This document shows, piece after piece, positions 41,957 to 50,668 of a DNA stretch of 64,000 nucleotides; position 1 is the first letter of the stretch; every line of letters starts with the position of its first letter. The notes under the pieces were generated by a model. The model saw only the letters and a program-made list of their open reading frames with translations, was not told the origin of the DNA and searched no databases. Origin of the DNA: Intestinimonas sp. (GTDB taxonomy: Bacteria; Bacillota; Clostridia; Oscillospirales; Oscillospiraceae); NCBI GenBank assembly GCA_022653075.1, contig JALCSB010000001.1, positions 1 through 64,000 of the forward strand. The letters are read 5' to 3'. The position numbers and the translations under genes are program-made.

Positions 41957-42238
41957 ATGGAAAAAAAGAGCCGGCGGGAAGGAATCCTGGAAAAGACGGC
42001 GGAGACGTTCGACCTGCCCGGCGATGTGCTGGCGGGTCTGCCCCGGATGGTACTGCTGGGCGACAGCCAGTTCCGCATGGAAAACCATGGCGGTATTCTG
42101 GCTTATGGCAGCGAGGAAATTCACATCAGCGGAGGACGCCTTATTGTGAAGGTACGGGGGAGCGGGTTGGAGCTGCGGGCCATGAACAGCTTTGAACTGC
42201 TGATTACCGGGAAGATCGCGGGGGTGGACCTGGCATGA
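41957..42238 (+). CDS. yqfC: Sporulation protein YqfC
   Basis: The product has 93 residues with the YqfC pattern (LPGDVLAGLPRMVLLGDSQFRMENHGGILAYGSEEIHI). It is a small protein of the mother-cell sigma-E regulon and is nearly always encoded before yqfD, as here with a 4-nt overlap. Confidence 0.9.
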   Translation: MEKKSRREGILEKTAETFDLPGDVLAGLPRMVLLGDSQFRMENHGGILAYGSEEIHISGGRLIVKVRGSGLELRAMNSFELLITGKIAGVDLA

Positions 42239-43476
42239 ACCGTCTGATGAACTATCTGCGCGGCAGTGTCAAGCTCACCGTGGCGGGCGCTTTTCCGGAG
42301 CGCTTTCTGAATCTGTGCGCTCAGCACCGGGTGACGTTCTGGAATCTGACGGTGGAAGACCCCCACACTCTGACCCTGTGCGTAACCCGGAAAGACAGCC
42401 GGAAGGCCCGGCGCTTGGCCCAGCAGGTGATGTGTACCGTAGAGCGGGACAAAAGCGCGGGCCTTCCCTGGTTTTTGTGCAGGTTCCGGCGACGGCATGC
42501 CCTGGTGGCGGGGCTGTGCCTGTCCGTGGCGGCTGTACTGATCCTGTCCCAGTTCGTTCTCACCATCGACGTGAGCGGCAATGAGACGGTACCCACGGCG
42601 GTGATCCTGTCCGAGCTGCGCCGGCAGGGGGTGAAGCCCGGGGCGTACGGGCCGGGACTTGACCTGCGGAACATTCGGCAGGAGGTTTTGCTGGATGTTC
42701 CCGATCTGGCATGGATGGCCATTAATCTCCACGGCACGCGGGCGGAAGTGCTGGTGCGGGAGAAACTGCCGGTACCCGAGGTACTGGATACCTCTGTTCC
42801 CACCCATGTTGTGGCGAGCGCCACCGGCATTATCACGCATATCCAGCCCATGGCGGGGCAGCCTCTTTTTAAGGCGGGTGATACCGTTCTGGAGGGAGAG
42901 GTGGTCATCAGCGGCATTATTGATATCCAGGAGCCCCAATATTCCGAGGCGGATATGGGTACCGAGGTTGTACGGGCGCGGGGAAAGGTCTGGGCCAGGA
43001 CCTGGCGCACCCTGACGGCGGAAATCCCGCTGACGGCGCAGGTCAAGACCTACACCGGAGAGACGAAAGTACGCCATTCGCTGAATTTATTGGGACATCG
43101 CGTCAATTTTTATGGAAACAGTGGAATTCCCATGGAAGAGTATGATAAAATAACCACAGTCCGCGTTTTGACGCTGCCGGGCGGCCGGGAGATGCCCCTG
43201 AGCCTATCCACGGAGTCCTACCGCGGCTATACCACTGCGGAAGCCGCGCTGAATACCGGCGCGGCGGAGGATTTGCTGAAAACCCATCTGGAAAAGCGGC
43301 TGCAAAACCTGATTGGAGAGGACGGACAGGTTCTCCGAACGGATTACACCGCCAAATGCACCGGAAATTTGCTCACCGTGACCCTGCTGGCCGAGTGCAG
43401 CGAGCAGATCGGCAGGGAGGTGACCTTCCCGGGAACCGTGGGCCGGTATCCCTCCGGAAATTCGGGGGAATCCTGA
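42235..43476 (+). CDS. yqfD: Sporulation protein YqfD
   Basis: The product has 413 residues. After about 85 residues a single membrane helix (HALVAGLCLSVAAVLILSQFVLTIDVSG) is followed by a large extracytoplasmic part with a FtsQ/POTRA-like start (GNETVPTAVILSELRRQGVKPG). YqfD is a conserved stage IV sporulation protein of the mother cell, with an ill-defined role at the forespore membrane. Its operon continues with phoH. Confidence 0.9.
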   Translation: MNRLMNYLRGSVKLTVAGAFPERFLNLCAQHRVTFWNLTVEDPHTLTLCVTRKDSRKARRLAQQVMCTVERDKSAGLPWFLCRFRRRHALVAGLCLSVAAVLILSQFVLTIDVSGNETVPTAVILSELRRQGVKPGAYGPGLDLRNIRQEVLLDVPDLAWMAINLHGTRAEVLVREKLPVPEVLDTSVPTHVVASATGIITHIQPMAGQPLFKAGDTVLEGEVVISGIIDIQEPQYSEADMGTEVVRARGKVWARTWRTLTAEIPLTAQVKTYTGETKVRHSLNLLGHRVNFYGNSGIPMEEYDKITTVRVLTLPGGREMPLSLSTESYRGYTTAEAALNTGAAEDLLKTHLEKRLQNLIGEDGQVLRTDYTAKCTGNLLTVTLLAECSEQIGREVTFPGTVGRYPSGNSGES

Positions 43477-43517
43477 GTACAGGGGCAACGCCTGCCGCAG
43501 GCAAGGAGCGAATCAAT

Positions 43518-44495
43518 TTGATCGAACAATCTGTCAGCATGGACCGTATGGAGGAGGCCATTGACCTGTTTGGCTCCTTCGATGAAAACATCAAGCTGAT
43601 TGAGAAAGAGTTGTCCGTCACGGTGGTGAATCGGGACGGGGAACTGAAGGTTTCCGGCGAGGGGGAGAACGTGGCGTACGCCGTCAAGTCCATTCAGGGC
43701 CTGCTCTCCCTCTCCGCCCGGGGAGAACGGATCAGCGAGCAGAACGTACGCTATATCCTTCAATTAGTGCGCACGGGAAACGAGGCCCATATCAACGATC
43801 TGGCACAGGACGTGCTGTGTGTCACCGCCAAGGGTAAGCCCATCAAGGCCAAAACCTTGGGCCAGCAGAACTACGTGAAGGCCATCCAGAAAAATCTTGT
43901 GACGCTGGGCATCGGTCCGGCGGGCACCGGAAAAACCTACTTGGCGGTAGCCGCCGCGGTAGCTGCGTTTCGGGACAAGCAGGTCAACCGCATTATTCTA
44001 ACCCGGCCCGCGGTGGAGGCGGGCGAGAGGCTGGGCTTCCTGCCCGGCGATTTGCAGAGCAAGGTGGACCCCTACCTGCGACCCCTATACGACGCCCTGT
44101 TCGATATGCTGGGGGCGGAAACCTATAACAAGTACCTGGAGCGGGGTAACATTGAAGTGGCCCCGCTGGCCTACATGCGAGGCCGCACACTGGACGACTC
44201 GTTTATTATTCTGGATGAGGCCCAGAACACCAGCCGGGAACAGATGAAGATGTTCCTGACCCGCATGGGCTTCAACTCCAAAGTCGTCATTACCGGCGAC
44301 ATTACCCAGATCGATTTGCCCGCCGACAAGATCAGCGGCCTTCGGGAGGCGATGCGGGTTTTGGACGGCGTGGAGGATATCGCCATCTGCCGCCTCGGGC
44401 AAAGCGATGTGGTGCGCCATGTGATGGTCCAGCGGATCATCAAGGCTTACGAGGAGGACGAAAAGCGCCACAGGACGGGAAAGGGGAAAAACTGA
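43518..44495 (+). CDS. phoH: PhoH family ATPase
   Basis: The product has 325 residues from a TTG at 43518 (AAGGAGCG ribosome site); an ATG at 43539 is possible. An N-terminal KH-like domain is followed by the P-loop (GIGPAGTGKTYLAVAAAVAA) and Walker B (FIILDEAQNTSREQMKMFLTRMG). PhoH proteins are RNA-binding ATPases probably linked with YbeY-dependent RNA processing; the next gene is ybeY, 3 nt away. Confidence 0.93.
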   Translation: MIEQSVSMDRMEEAIDLFGSFDENIKLIEKELSVTVVNRDGELKVSGEGENVAYAVKSIQGLLSLSARGERISEQNVRYILQLVRTGNEAHINDLAQDVLCVTAKGKPIKAKTLGQQNYVKAIQKNLVTLGIGPAGTGKTYLAVAAAVAAFRDKQVNRIILTRPAVEAGERLGFLPGDLQSKVDPYLRPLYDALFDMLGAETYNKYLERGNIEVAPLAYMRGRTLDDSFIILDEAQNTSREQMKMFLTRMGFNSKVVITGDITQIDLPADKISGLREAMRVLDGVEDIAICRLGQSDVVRHVMVQRIIKAYEEDEKRHRTGKGKN

Positions 44496-44497
44496 CC

Positions 44498-44992
44498 ATG
44501 GCAAAGCTACACCGCATTCCGGTAACGGCCGAGGTATCCGATGTAACCAAAGCCGACGTGGCGCTGATCCGCAAGGCCATCCGCACGGCGCTGGCCGAGG
44601 AGGGCGTCGCGGTTCCCTGCGAGGTGGACGTGCTTCTCACCGATGACGGGAATATCCACGCTATTAACCGGGCGCAGCGGCAGGTGGATCGTCCCACCGA
44701 TGTGTTGTCCTTCCCCATGTTCGAGTACACGCCGGGTCATCCCCCGGCGGACGGACGGGACGCCGATCCCGCCACCGGTCTGACTCCGCTGGGCGATATG
44801 GTTATCTCTGTGGAGCGGGTAAAGGCACAGGCGATGGAATATGGTCATTCGACGCGCCGGGAGCTGGCCTATCTTACGGTCCATTCGGTTCTGCACCTGC
44901 TGGGCTATGACCACATGGACGACGGACCTATGCAAAAGCAGATGCGTGCGCGGGAGGAGGCCATCCTGGCGGTCCTGGGCATTCCCGGGTGA
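44498..44992 (+). CDS. ybeY: Endoribonuclease YbeY
   Basis: The product has 164 residues with the zinc motif HSVLHLLGYDHMDD and the conserved RQVDRPTDVLSFPMFE segment. It is a single-strand-specific RNase in 16S rRNA 3'-end processing and ribosome quality control. It is placed between phoH and era as in Bacillus, but pgpH (yqfF), dgkA and cdd, normally found here, are absent. Confidence 0.95.
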   Translation: MAKLHRIPVTAEVSDVTKADVALIRKAIRTALAEEGVAVPCEVDVLLTDDGNIHAINRAQRQVDRPTDVLSFPMFEYTPGHPPADGRDADPATGLTPLGDMVISVERVKAQAMEYGHSTRRELAYLTVHSVLHLLGYDHMDDGPMQKQMRAREEAILAVLGIPG

Positions 44993-45041
44993 CGCCGGCC
45001 CGCCCTTTTTTCGGGCAATACAATGGATAAGAGGAATCAAT

Positions 45042-45935
45042 ATGGAAATCAAAAAATCGGGTATGATTTCGGTGGTGGGCCGGCCCAACGTGGGCAAATC
45101 CACCCTGACCAATGCGCTTGTGGGGGAAAAGGTGGCCATCGTCACCAATAAGCCCCAAACCACCCGCAACCGAATCTGCGCCGTTTTAAACCGGAACGGC
45201 TGCCAGTTTGTATTTCTGGATACACCCGGCCTGCACAGGCCAAAATCAAAATTAGGAGACTATATGGTGAAGGTGGTGCGGGACAGCGTGGCCGACATGG
45301 ACGCGGTTATGCTGCTGGTGGAGCCGGTTGCCCGTGTGGGCGGGGCAGAGGCGGAACTGATTGGCCGCATCAAAAACCTGAACGCACCCGCCGTGCTGGT
45401 CATCAATAAAATCGATACTGTGAAAAAAGAGGATCTGCTGGCGGTGATACGCGCATACCAACAGGCCCATGAGTTCAGCGCCGTCCTGCCCATTTCCGCA
45501 AAGACGGGAGAGGGTGTGGAGGATTTGCTTACCGTGCTGGAGAGCTATCTTCCCGAGGGGCCGCAGCTTTTTCCCGACGACATGGTAACCGACCAGCCGG
45601 AGCGCCAGGTTATGGCGGAGATCCTGCGGGAAAAACTGCTGCTCTGTCTGGATAAAGAGGTGCCTCACGGTACCGCCGTGGAGCTCACACGCTTTTCCGA
45701 GCGGGAAAGCGGTATTCTTGATATCGATGCCACAATCTACTGTGAAAAGGCCAGTCATAAAGGTATTATTATTGGAAAAAGCGGGTCCATGCTGAAAAAA
45801 ATCTCGTCTCAGGCTCGGGAGGATATGGAGCGATTCATGGGTGCGAAGGTTTATCTGACCACCTGGGTCAAAGTCAAGGAAAACTGGCGGGACAATGTAA
45901 ATCAGATTCGGAACTTCGGATATCGGGATGAGTAG
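45042..45935 (+). CDS. era: GTPase Era
   Basis: The product has 297 residues from the ATG at 45042; the track ORF is over-extended. GTPase motifs are GRPNVGKSTL (G1), QTTRNR (G2), DTPG (G3) and NKID (G4), and the C-terminal KH domain has KGIIIGKSGSMLKKIS. Era binds the 3' end of 16S rRNA and is required for 30S assembly. Confidence 0.96.
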   Translation: MEIKKSGMISVVGRPNVGKSTLTNALVGEKVAIVTNKPQTTRNRICAVLNRNGCQFVFLDTPGLHRPKSKLGDYMVKVVRDSVADMDAVMLLVEPVARVGGAEAELIGRIKNLNAPAVLVINKIDTVKKEDLLAVIRAYQQAHEFSAVLPISAKTGEGVEDLLTVLESYLPEGPQLFPDDMVTDQPERQVMAEILREKLLLCLDKEVPHGTAVELTRFSERESGILDIDATIYCEKASHKGIIIGKSGSMLKKISSQAREDMERFMGAKVYLTTWVKVKENWRDNVNQIRNFGYRDE

Positions 45936-46039
45936 GAGCCAAGGCCCCGCGTCAGACAAAAGAACGTCAAGGTATGACATACTTTTCCACACATAAGCGC
46001 GCGGCACCGGGCCAAGCTAATGTCAGAGGGGGTATCGGC

Positions 46040-46150
46040 ATGACTGCGGAGGCGATGTGGGTTCTGTTCCTGGCCACCGGACTGCCAGAGGCATATTCCC
46101 TTTGCGCACACTTAAAGACGGAAGAGGAATCTCCGGAAAAAACAGCGTAG
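46040..46150 (+). CDS. yqzL: YqzL-like small protein
   Basis: This 36-codon gene is too short for the ORF track. ATG at 46040 after GAGGGGG; the product begins MTAEAMWVLFLATGLPEAYS, matching the YqzL pattern (a Trp-x-LF-x-x-TG motif followed by YL-type residues). In Firmicutes yqzL lies between era and recO, exactly as here. Its function is unknown. Confidence 0.8.
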   Translation: MTAEAMWVLFLATGLPEAYSLCAHLKTEEESPEKTA

Positions 46151-46195
46151 GCCGGGCACTCGCCCGGTCTACATAGGCGAAACGCAGGTGAGGAC

Positions 46196-46990
46196 ATGCA
46201 GATCGCGACGCAGGGCCTGGTCCTGCGGGAAACAGAGTATAAAGATGCGGACAAGATCCTGACCGTGCTGACCCGGGAGGGCGGCAAACGAACCGTGAGG
46301 GCCAGAGGATGCCGGCGGAGGGGGAGCCGGCTGACCGCCGCCGCTCAGCTTCTGGTCTGGTCGGATATGACGCTGTTTGAATACAGAGACCGGTATACGC
46401 TCAATGAGGCGGACGCATTGGACCAGTTTTTAGGGGTCCGGTCGGATCTGGACCGGCTGGCGCTGGCTTCCTATTTTGCGGAGGTCACCGAGGCGGCGGC
46501 GGAAGAAGGCAGGCCGGACGGCGCACTGCTCTCGCTGATTCTTAATTCCCTGTATGCCCTGGACCGGCTGAAAAAGCCCCTGCCGCTGGTGAAAGCGGCG
46601 TTTGAACTGAAGCTCCTGTGTATCACCGGATACGAGCCTCTGGTGGATGCCTGTGCGGTCTGCGGGACTCCGGAGCCGGAACAGCCGAGGCTGAGCCTGG
46701 GGGAGGGCGTGATCCACTGCGCGGCCTGCCGGGTGGGCAGGGGAATCTCCCTGCCGCTGGATGCGTCCGCGCTGGCCGCCATGCGGCACATCGTACTGGG
46801 GAACCCGAAACGCCTGTTTTCCTTCGAGTTGGAGAAGGAAAGCCTGCGCCTGCTGAGTGACGCCTGTCAGGCTTTTCTGCTGACCCAGATGGATCGGGGA
46901 TTCCGTACCTTGGACTTTTATAGGCGGTTGTCTGTACCGGATACGCCGACGCAGACGGGAGAAGGCCAGCATGCGCAAAAAGGCAAATAA
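46196..46990 (+). CDS. recO: DNA repair protein RecO
   Basis: The product has 264 residues: an N-terminal OB fold (TQGLVLRETEYKDADKILTVLTREGGKRTVRARG), a helical body, and a zinc-binding module (CAVCGTPEPE...CAACRVG). RecO loads RecA on single-stranded DNA with RecR. It ends the yqfC-recO run. Confidence 0.95.
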   Translation: MQIATQGLVLRETEYKDADKILTVLTREGGKRTVRARGCRRRGSRLTAAAQLLVWSDMTLFEYRDRYTLNEADALDQFLGVRSDLDRLALASYFAEVTEAAAEEGRPDGALLSLILNSLYALDRLKKPLPLVKAAFELKLLCITGYEPLVDACAVCGTPEPEQPRLSLGEGVIHCAACRVGRGISLPLDASALAAMRHIVLGNPKRLFSFELEKESLRLLSDACQAFLLTQMDRGFRTLDFYRRLSVPDTPTQTGEGQHAQKGK

Positions 46991-47111
46991 AAACCGGAAA
47001 AACTATTGCACCGGTTAATATTATTGGATATAATAAAAGGCAAAGCAGAGTCATAATTTGCTTTTTTTGGAACATAACGCAGTTTTGTTATTACTTACTG
47101 GAGGCGGTTGC

Positions 47112-47795
47112 ATGGTGCGGGAGGAAACTGCTTCGGCGGAGTGGAAAGCGTTGCTGAAGCGGTTACCCGGTATCCTTAATGTTGAATTTGTCGTGGATGG
47201 CGAAGAAATCCGCGAACTGCATATTCTGGCCAATCACACCCGCGCGCCCAAACAAATTGTACGCGATGTGCAGTCCGCGCTTCGGGCGCAGTTTTCTGTG
47301 GAAATTGACCACCGGGTGATCAGCGTAGCTCAGATTACCGATGCCGATGCCGATGCGCTCAATGCCATACCCGAGCGGCGCCTGATCTGCGAGCGGCTGG
47401 CACTCTCCACCGGGAGAGACCATGTACTGGCTCAGGTTACGCTTTCTTATAAAGGACGGAGTTACTCTGGAACAGCCGAGGATAACCCCGCCGAGCCGGA
47501 CCGCCAGTGTGCGATTGCCTGTGCCACAACAGCCGCGATGAATCAGTTTTTAAGACCGGAAAACAGGTTTTTGTTCCGGGAAATTAAGACGGTTCCCTTT
47601 GGAGACGGCCGTGTGTTCCTGGTGGGCCTGCAGCTCAAACGGAGCGGTGTGTCCACCCCCTGCGTCGGCGCCTGCTTTGAGGGCGAGGACGCAGGACTGT
47701 CGGTAGTTATGGCCACGCTGGACGGTGTAAACAGGATTATTTCCAAACTTGATTTTTTTTCGGTGGAGCCTGATTCCGCCGAACCAACCGGCTGA
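47112..47795 (+). CDS. Conserved hypothetical protein
   Basis: The product has 227 residues from the ATG at 47112 (TGGAGGCGG ribosome site); the track start is earlier. The first third (LPGILNVEFVVDGEEIRELHILANHTRAPKQIVRDVQSALRAQF) is a pattern I have seen in actinobacterial and clostridial hypothetical proteins; the remaining part has an unusual Cys- and Gly-rich core. No membrane segment. Function is not known. Confidence 0.75.
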   Translation: MVREETASAEWKALLKRLPGILNVEFVVDGEEIRELHILANHTRAPKQIVRDVQSALRAQFSVEIDHRVISVAQITDADADALNAIPERRLICERLALSTGRDHVLAQVTLSYKGRSYSGTAEDNPAEPDRQCAIACATTAAMNQFLRPENRFLFREIKTVPFGDGRVFLVGLQLKRSGVSTPCVGACFEGEDAGLSVVMATLDGVNRIISKLDFFSVEPDSAEPTG

Positions 47796-47854
47796 ACCTT
47801 TGCACGTGGCGTCCGCGTGTTTGACGCGTAACCGCGCGAATTGAAAGAGCGAAG

Positions 47855-47911
47855 CGAATATAGCCTGTCCGATTAGCGGAGGACAGAGTCCTACATAGGA
47901 GGCTATATTCG
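47855..47911 (+). promoter_or_regulatory. Leader hairpin covering the ribosome site of a 27-codon ORF
   Basis: A perfect 12-bp inverted repeat (CGAATATAGCCT at 47855-47866, AGGCTATATTCG at 47900-47911) encloses a 33-nt loop with a small GTCC/GGAC helix. The right arm includes the end of the Shine-Dalgarno sequence TAGGAGG and ends 3 nt before the ATG, so folding would hide the start site. Confidence 0.65.
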
Positions 47912-47913
47912 TT

Positions 47914-47997
47914 ATGAAAAATACGAAATTGATGGCTGCTCTGACTTCTCTGGTCTCTTTTATCGTAGCCAGCGGCGCCTTTTTTAGCTGGCGCTAA
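47914..47997 (+). CDS. 27-residue hydrophobic peptide
   Basis: ATG at 47914 after TAGGAGG. The peptide starts MKNTKLMAALTSLVSFIVAS and ends GAFFSWR: a basic N-terminus, one hydrophobic helix and an aromatic end. It lies between a leader hairpin and an intrinsic terminator, upstream of an HD-GYP gene. It may be a leader peptide controlling that gene or a small membrane peptide (toxin or signal). No family is recognised. Confidence 0.5.
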   Translation: MKNTKLMAALTSLVSFIVASGAFFSWR

Positions 47998-48061
47998 AAA
48001 GAGCGGGTAGCCCCGTGGGCACGGACGGCCAAATTTTATGGCTGTCCGTGCCGCTCTTTTT
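47997..48061 (+). terminator. Strong hairpin terminator before the HD-GYP gene
   Basis: Inner arms GGCACGGACGGCC / GGCTGTCCGTGCC (13 bp, one G-T) and outer arms AAAAGAGCGG / CCGCTCTTTT, followed by TTTTT. It lies directly after the 27-codon ORF and 22 nt before the likely start of the next gene, in the position of an attenuator. Confidence 0.75.
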
Positions 48062-48083
48062 CCAGGGAAAGGATGTGGTGCAT

Positions 48084-49430
48084 GTGAAAACTGCGTCCAA
48101 ATGGTATGTCGCAGGGGTTTCAGCCGTCGGTCTGATCGTGGGTCTGTACTGCGCCTATATTCTGTTTACCGCTCAGATCGGGATGTGGAACGGCGAGACG
48201 ATAGGACGGATGATTACGCTTACGATCTTGTGCGTTTTGTGCCGGTGCCTGCCGCTGTATATCCGGGAGGACTGCACGGTTGACCTGTCCTTTCTCAGCA
48301 TTTTGGCGGCTGTGCTGGTACTGGGCCCGGAGGCTGCGGTAACCATGGTTTTTATTACCACGCCTCTGGAGATTATCCCCACTGAGGATGGAAAAGGGTA
48401 CTATCACATTCTGAATACCGCGCCGGTTAAAACTTTTTTCAACATGGGAAACCGAAATATTTCTTTTTATGCGGGCGGACTTGCCTACTATGCCGCGGGC
48501 GGCGTTCCCGGGAAAATCGGACTGCCCAGTATACTGCCCGCCATTTTGGCGTTTCTGCTCTGTGCTCTGGTGCTGAACAGTTCTATTTTGACGGGCTGCT
48601 TCCGGCTTCAGGGAATATGCCGGGTAAATCCAACTATTTTTCAAATGCTGTGGGGTTTGGTGCCCAGTATCCTCTGCACCGTCCCCGTGGGCTATTTTAT
48701 CAGCTTTCTTCTGCTCCGGAGCTCTGGACCCTGGCTGACCATGCTCTTTGTGCTCCCGCTGCTGTTGGCTCGCTTTTCCTTCAAACTCTATCTGGACAGC
48801 CAGCATCAGCATATCAATATTATTCGGACGCTGGCTGCCGCTATTGATGCAAAGGATCACTATACCAGGGGCCACTCTCAGCGTGTCAGTGTTTATTCCG
48901 CCCGGATCGCCCGTAGAATGGGCCTTTCGTCCAAACGGACCGATCGGCTGCAACTGGCCGCTCTGTTTCACGATATCGGGAAAATCGCCGTGCCGGACGA
49001 AATTCTGAACAAAAGGGGATGGCTTACCCAAGAGGAACGCGCCAGAATTCAGAACCATCCACGAGATGGCGTCCGGATTCTGGAGAACATGGACAGTTAC
49101 ACCGAACTCTATCCATACATTCTTCATCACCATGAATTCTATAATGGACACGGTTATCCCGATGGTACGGCCGGGGATGACCTACCGGTGGATATTTATA
49201 TTCTCTCGGCGGCGGATGCCTATGATGCCATTACCAGTGACCGACCTTATCATAAGGGCGTGAGTCCACAGAAAGCGGCGGAGATTATGCTCGAGGAATC
49301 GGGAAAACAATTTCACCCGGAAGTGGCGCGTACAGTGGCTGCCATGGCGGCGGACGGTTCAATCTTTGAACCGATTCCGGCAGATAGCTGGTCCGAGGAC
49401 CCTGACAGAGAGCCGGTGAGTACATGCTGA
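48084..49430 (+). CDS. Membrane-bound HD-GYP domain protein
   Basis: The product has 448 residues from a GTG at 48084 (AAAGGA ribosome site); earlier in-frame starts fall in the terminator. The N-terminal about 255 residues form six or more membrane helices, followed by an HD-GYP domain with metal ligands in HYTRGHSQRV, LFHDIGKIAVPD, HH and HGYPDG. HD-GYP enzymes degrade cyclic di-GMP or related signals. The GYP tripeptide is intact. The sensed signal is unknown. It overlaps the DUF5317 gene by 7 nt. Confidence 0.9.
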   Translation: MKTASKWYVAGVSAVGLIVGLYCAYILFTAQIGMWNGETIGRMITLTILCVLCRCLPLYIREDCTVDLSFLSILAAVLVLGPEAAVTMVFITTPLEIIPTEDGKGYYHILNTAPVKTFFNMGNRNISFYAGGLAYYAAGGVPGKIGLPSILPAILAFLLCALVLNSSILTGCFRLQGICRVNPTIFQMLWGLVPSILCTVPVGYFISFLLLRSSGPWLTMLFVLPLLLARFSFKLYLDSQHQHINIIRTLAAAIDAKDHYTRGHSQRVSVYSARIARRMGLSSKRTDRLQLAALFHDIGKIAVPDEILNKRGWLTQEERARIQNHPRDGVRILENMDSYTELYPYILHHHEFYNGHGYPDGTAGDDLPVDIYILSAADAYDAITSDRPYHKGVSPQKAAEIMLEESGKQFHPEVARTVAAMAADGSIFEPIPADSWSEDPDREPVSTC

Positions 49431-49984
49431 CGCTTGCCATTTTGGGGACGCTGGTGGTTGGCTGGCTGCTGGGCGGGCGGCTGACCCGCTTTGAAAAAGC
49501 GGGAATCCGGCTTATCCTGTTGCCGGTGGTGGCCATGGCGCTGCAGCTACTGCTGCAACTGCTGAAAGGCGAGACATACTATCGGTGGGCTGGTCTGATC
49601 CTGCTGGATTCCTATGCGCTGCTGTTTACTTTTCTGCTGCTGAACCGTCATCTGCAGAAAAGCACGTTGCTGCTCTTCCTCGGTAGCGTTTGTAACCTGC
49701 TGGTAATTATGGCCAATGGATTCCGGATGCCGGTTTCCGCCCAGGCGGGCACACGGCTGAGTGCGGCGGGTTTTGCCTCCCTCGCGGCAGGGGAGATACC
49801 CATGTATACCCTCGCTGGCGACAAGACCAGGCTGCTGTTTTTGGGTGATATGCTGTATATTCCAGTTCCGGGTTTCCGGGGCTTTGCCAGTATTGGCGAT
49901 TGCCTGCTGGCGGCGGGATTTATGTTCCTTTTGATGGCTGTCATGGCACCCAAAAGAGGCCCAAGATGGCTCAAAACCGGGTAA
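49424..49984 (+). CDS. DUF5317 membrane protein
   Basis: The product has 186 residues with five or so membrane helices. Signature parts are LVVGWLLGGRL, LVIMANGFRMPVSAQA and RLLFLGDMLYIPVPG, typical of DUF5317. Function is unknown. It is coupled to the upstream HD-GYP gene, an arrangement found in other Firmicutes, so the two may share a signalling role. Confidence 0.85.
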   Translation: MLTLAILGTLVVGWLLGGRLTRFEKAGIRLILLPVVAMALQLLLQLLKGETYYRWAGLILLDSYALLFTFLLLNRHLQKSTLLLFLGSVCNLLVIMANGFRMPVSAQAGTRLSAAGFASLAAGEIPMYTLAGDKTRLLFLGDMLYIPVPGFRGFASIGDCLLAAGFMFLLMAVMAPKRGPRWLKTG

Positions 49985-50020
49985 GTTATGAAAATAAGTT
50001 TTATAAATGCAGGCAAATTT

Positions 50021-50060
50021 GAACAATCTCCGGCTGCGGTACCGCAGCCGGAGATTGTTC
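50021..50060. terminator. Perfect 40-bp palindrome
   Basis: GAACAATCTCCGGCTGCGGT is followed at once by its exact reverse complement. It lies 37 nt after the DUF5317 stop codon and may end that operon, though no T run follows. A perfect 20-bp repeat without a loop could also form a cruciform. Confidence 0.6.
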
Positions 50061-50158
50061 TATATGTTTCCAAAAATGAGAACAGGATAAAATTGGGATA
50101 GAAGGAGACCAAAAGAATAAAATGGAATAATTATGAAAAAATGTTCGAAATAAAACTC

Positions 50159-50187
50159 TTGCTTTTTCTTCATAGAACCTTTATACT
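50159..50187 (+). promoter_or_regulatory. Promoter of the dcw cluster
   Basis: TTGCTT (50159-50164), 17-nt spacer, TATACT (50182-50187). It lies just before the MraZ box repeats. Confidence 0.75.
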
Positions 50188-50196
50188 GAGAGCATG

Positions 50197-50232
50197 TGGA
50201 GCGAAATGGAGCAGAATAGAGCAAAGTGGAGG
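50197..50232 (+). promoter_or_regulatory. MraZ operator (four 10-bp-spaced boxes)
   Basis: TGGAGC, TGGAGC, TAGAGC and TGGAGG start at 50197, 50207, 50217 and 50227, exactly 10 bp apart. This is the known layout of MraZ-binding repeats (GTGGRG-type) downstream of the mraZ promoter, where MraZ represses its own operon. Confidence 0.85.
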
Positions 50233-50243
50233 AAGTGAGGGGC

Positions 50244-50666
50244 TTGGCCAGCGTAACCGGAACCTACGAGCACAGTATCGACGCAAAGGGCCGGCTCTTT
50301 ATTCCAGCCCGGCTCCGGGAAGAACTTGGCGAGACCTTTTATCTGGCCATGGGTGTGGACGCTTGCCTTGCCATCTATCCTCAGGCGACTTGGGACCAGT
50401 TTACTGAGCGCTTTGCCGCACTTCCCATCAGTGAATCCAAAGCCATGCGCTCCTTTTTTGCCAACGCCGTAAAATGTGTGCCGGACAGCCAAGGCAGAGT
50501 CAATTTGCCCCAGCGGCTGAGAAATTATGCTTCCCTTACCAAAGACGTGGTCATTATCGGTGTCCATAACCGCGCTGAGATCTGGGATGCCGCTACGTGG
50601 AAGAAGAGTGAGGATGAAATGACGCCTGAAAAGATGACCGCTCTCTTGAGCAAGCTTGGAATGTGA
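50244..50666 (+). CDS. mraZ: Transcriptional regulator MraZ
   Basis: The product has 140 residues from a TTG at 50244 (MASVTGTYEHSIDAKGR); in-frame GTG codons upstream at 50226 and 50235 overlap the operator. It has two SpoVT/AbrB-like halves, each with a D-x-K/Q-GR motif (SIDAKGRLFIPARLRE, VPDSQGRVNLPQRLRN). MraZ forms rings that bind tandem repeats and controls the dcw cluster. Its boxes lie directly upstream. Confidence 0.94.
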   Translation: MASVTGTYEHSIDAKGRLFIPARLREELGETFYLAMGVDACLAIYPQATWDQFTERFAALPISESKAMRSFFANAVKCVPDSQGRVNLPQRLRNYASLTKDVVIIGVHNRAEIWDAATWKKSEDEMTPEKMTALLSKLGM

Positions 50667-50668
50667 CC

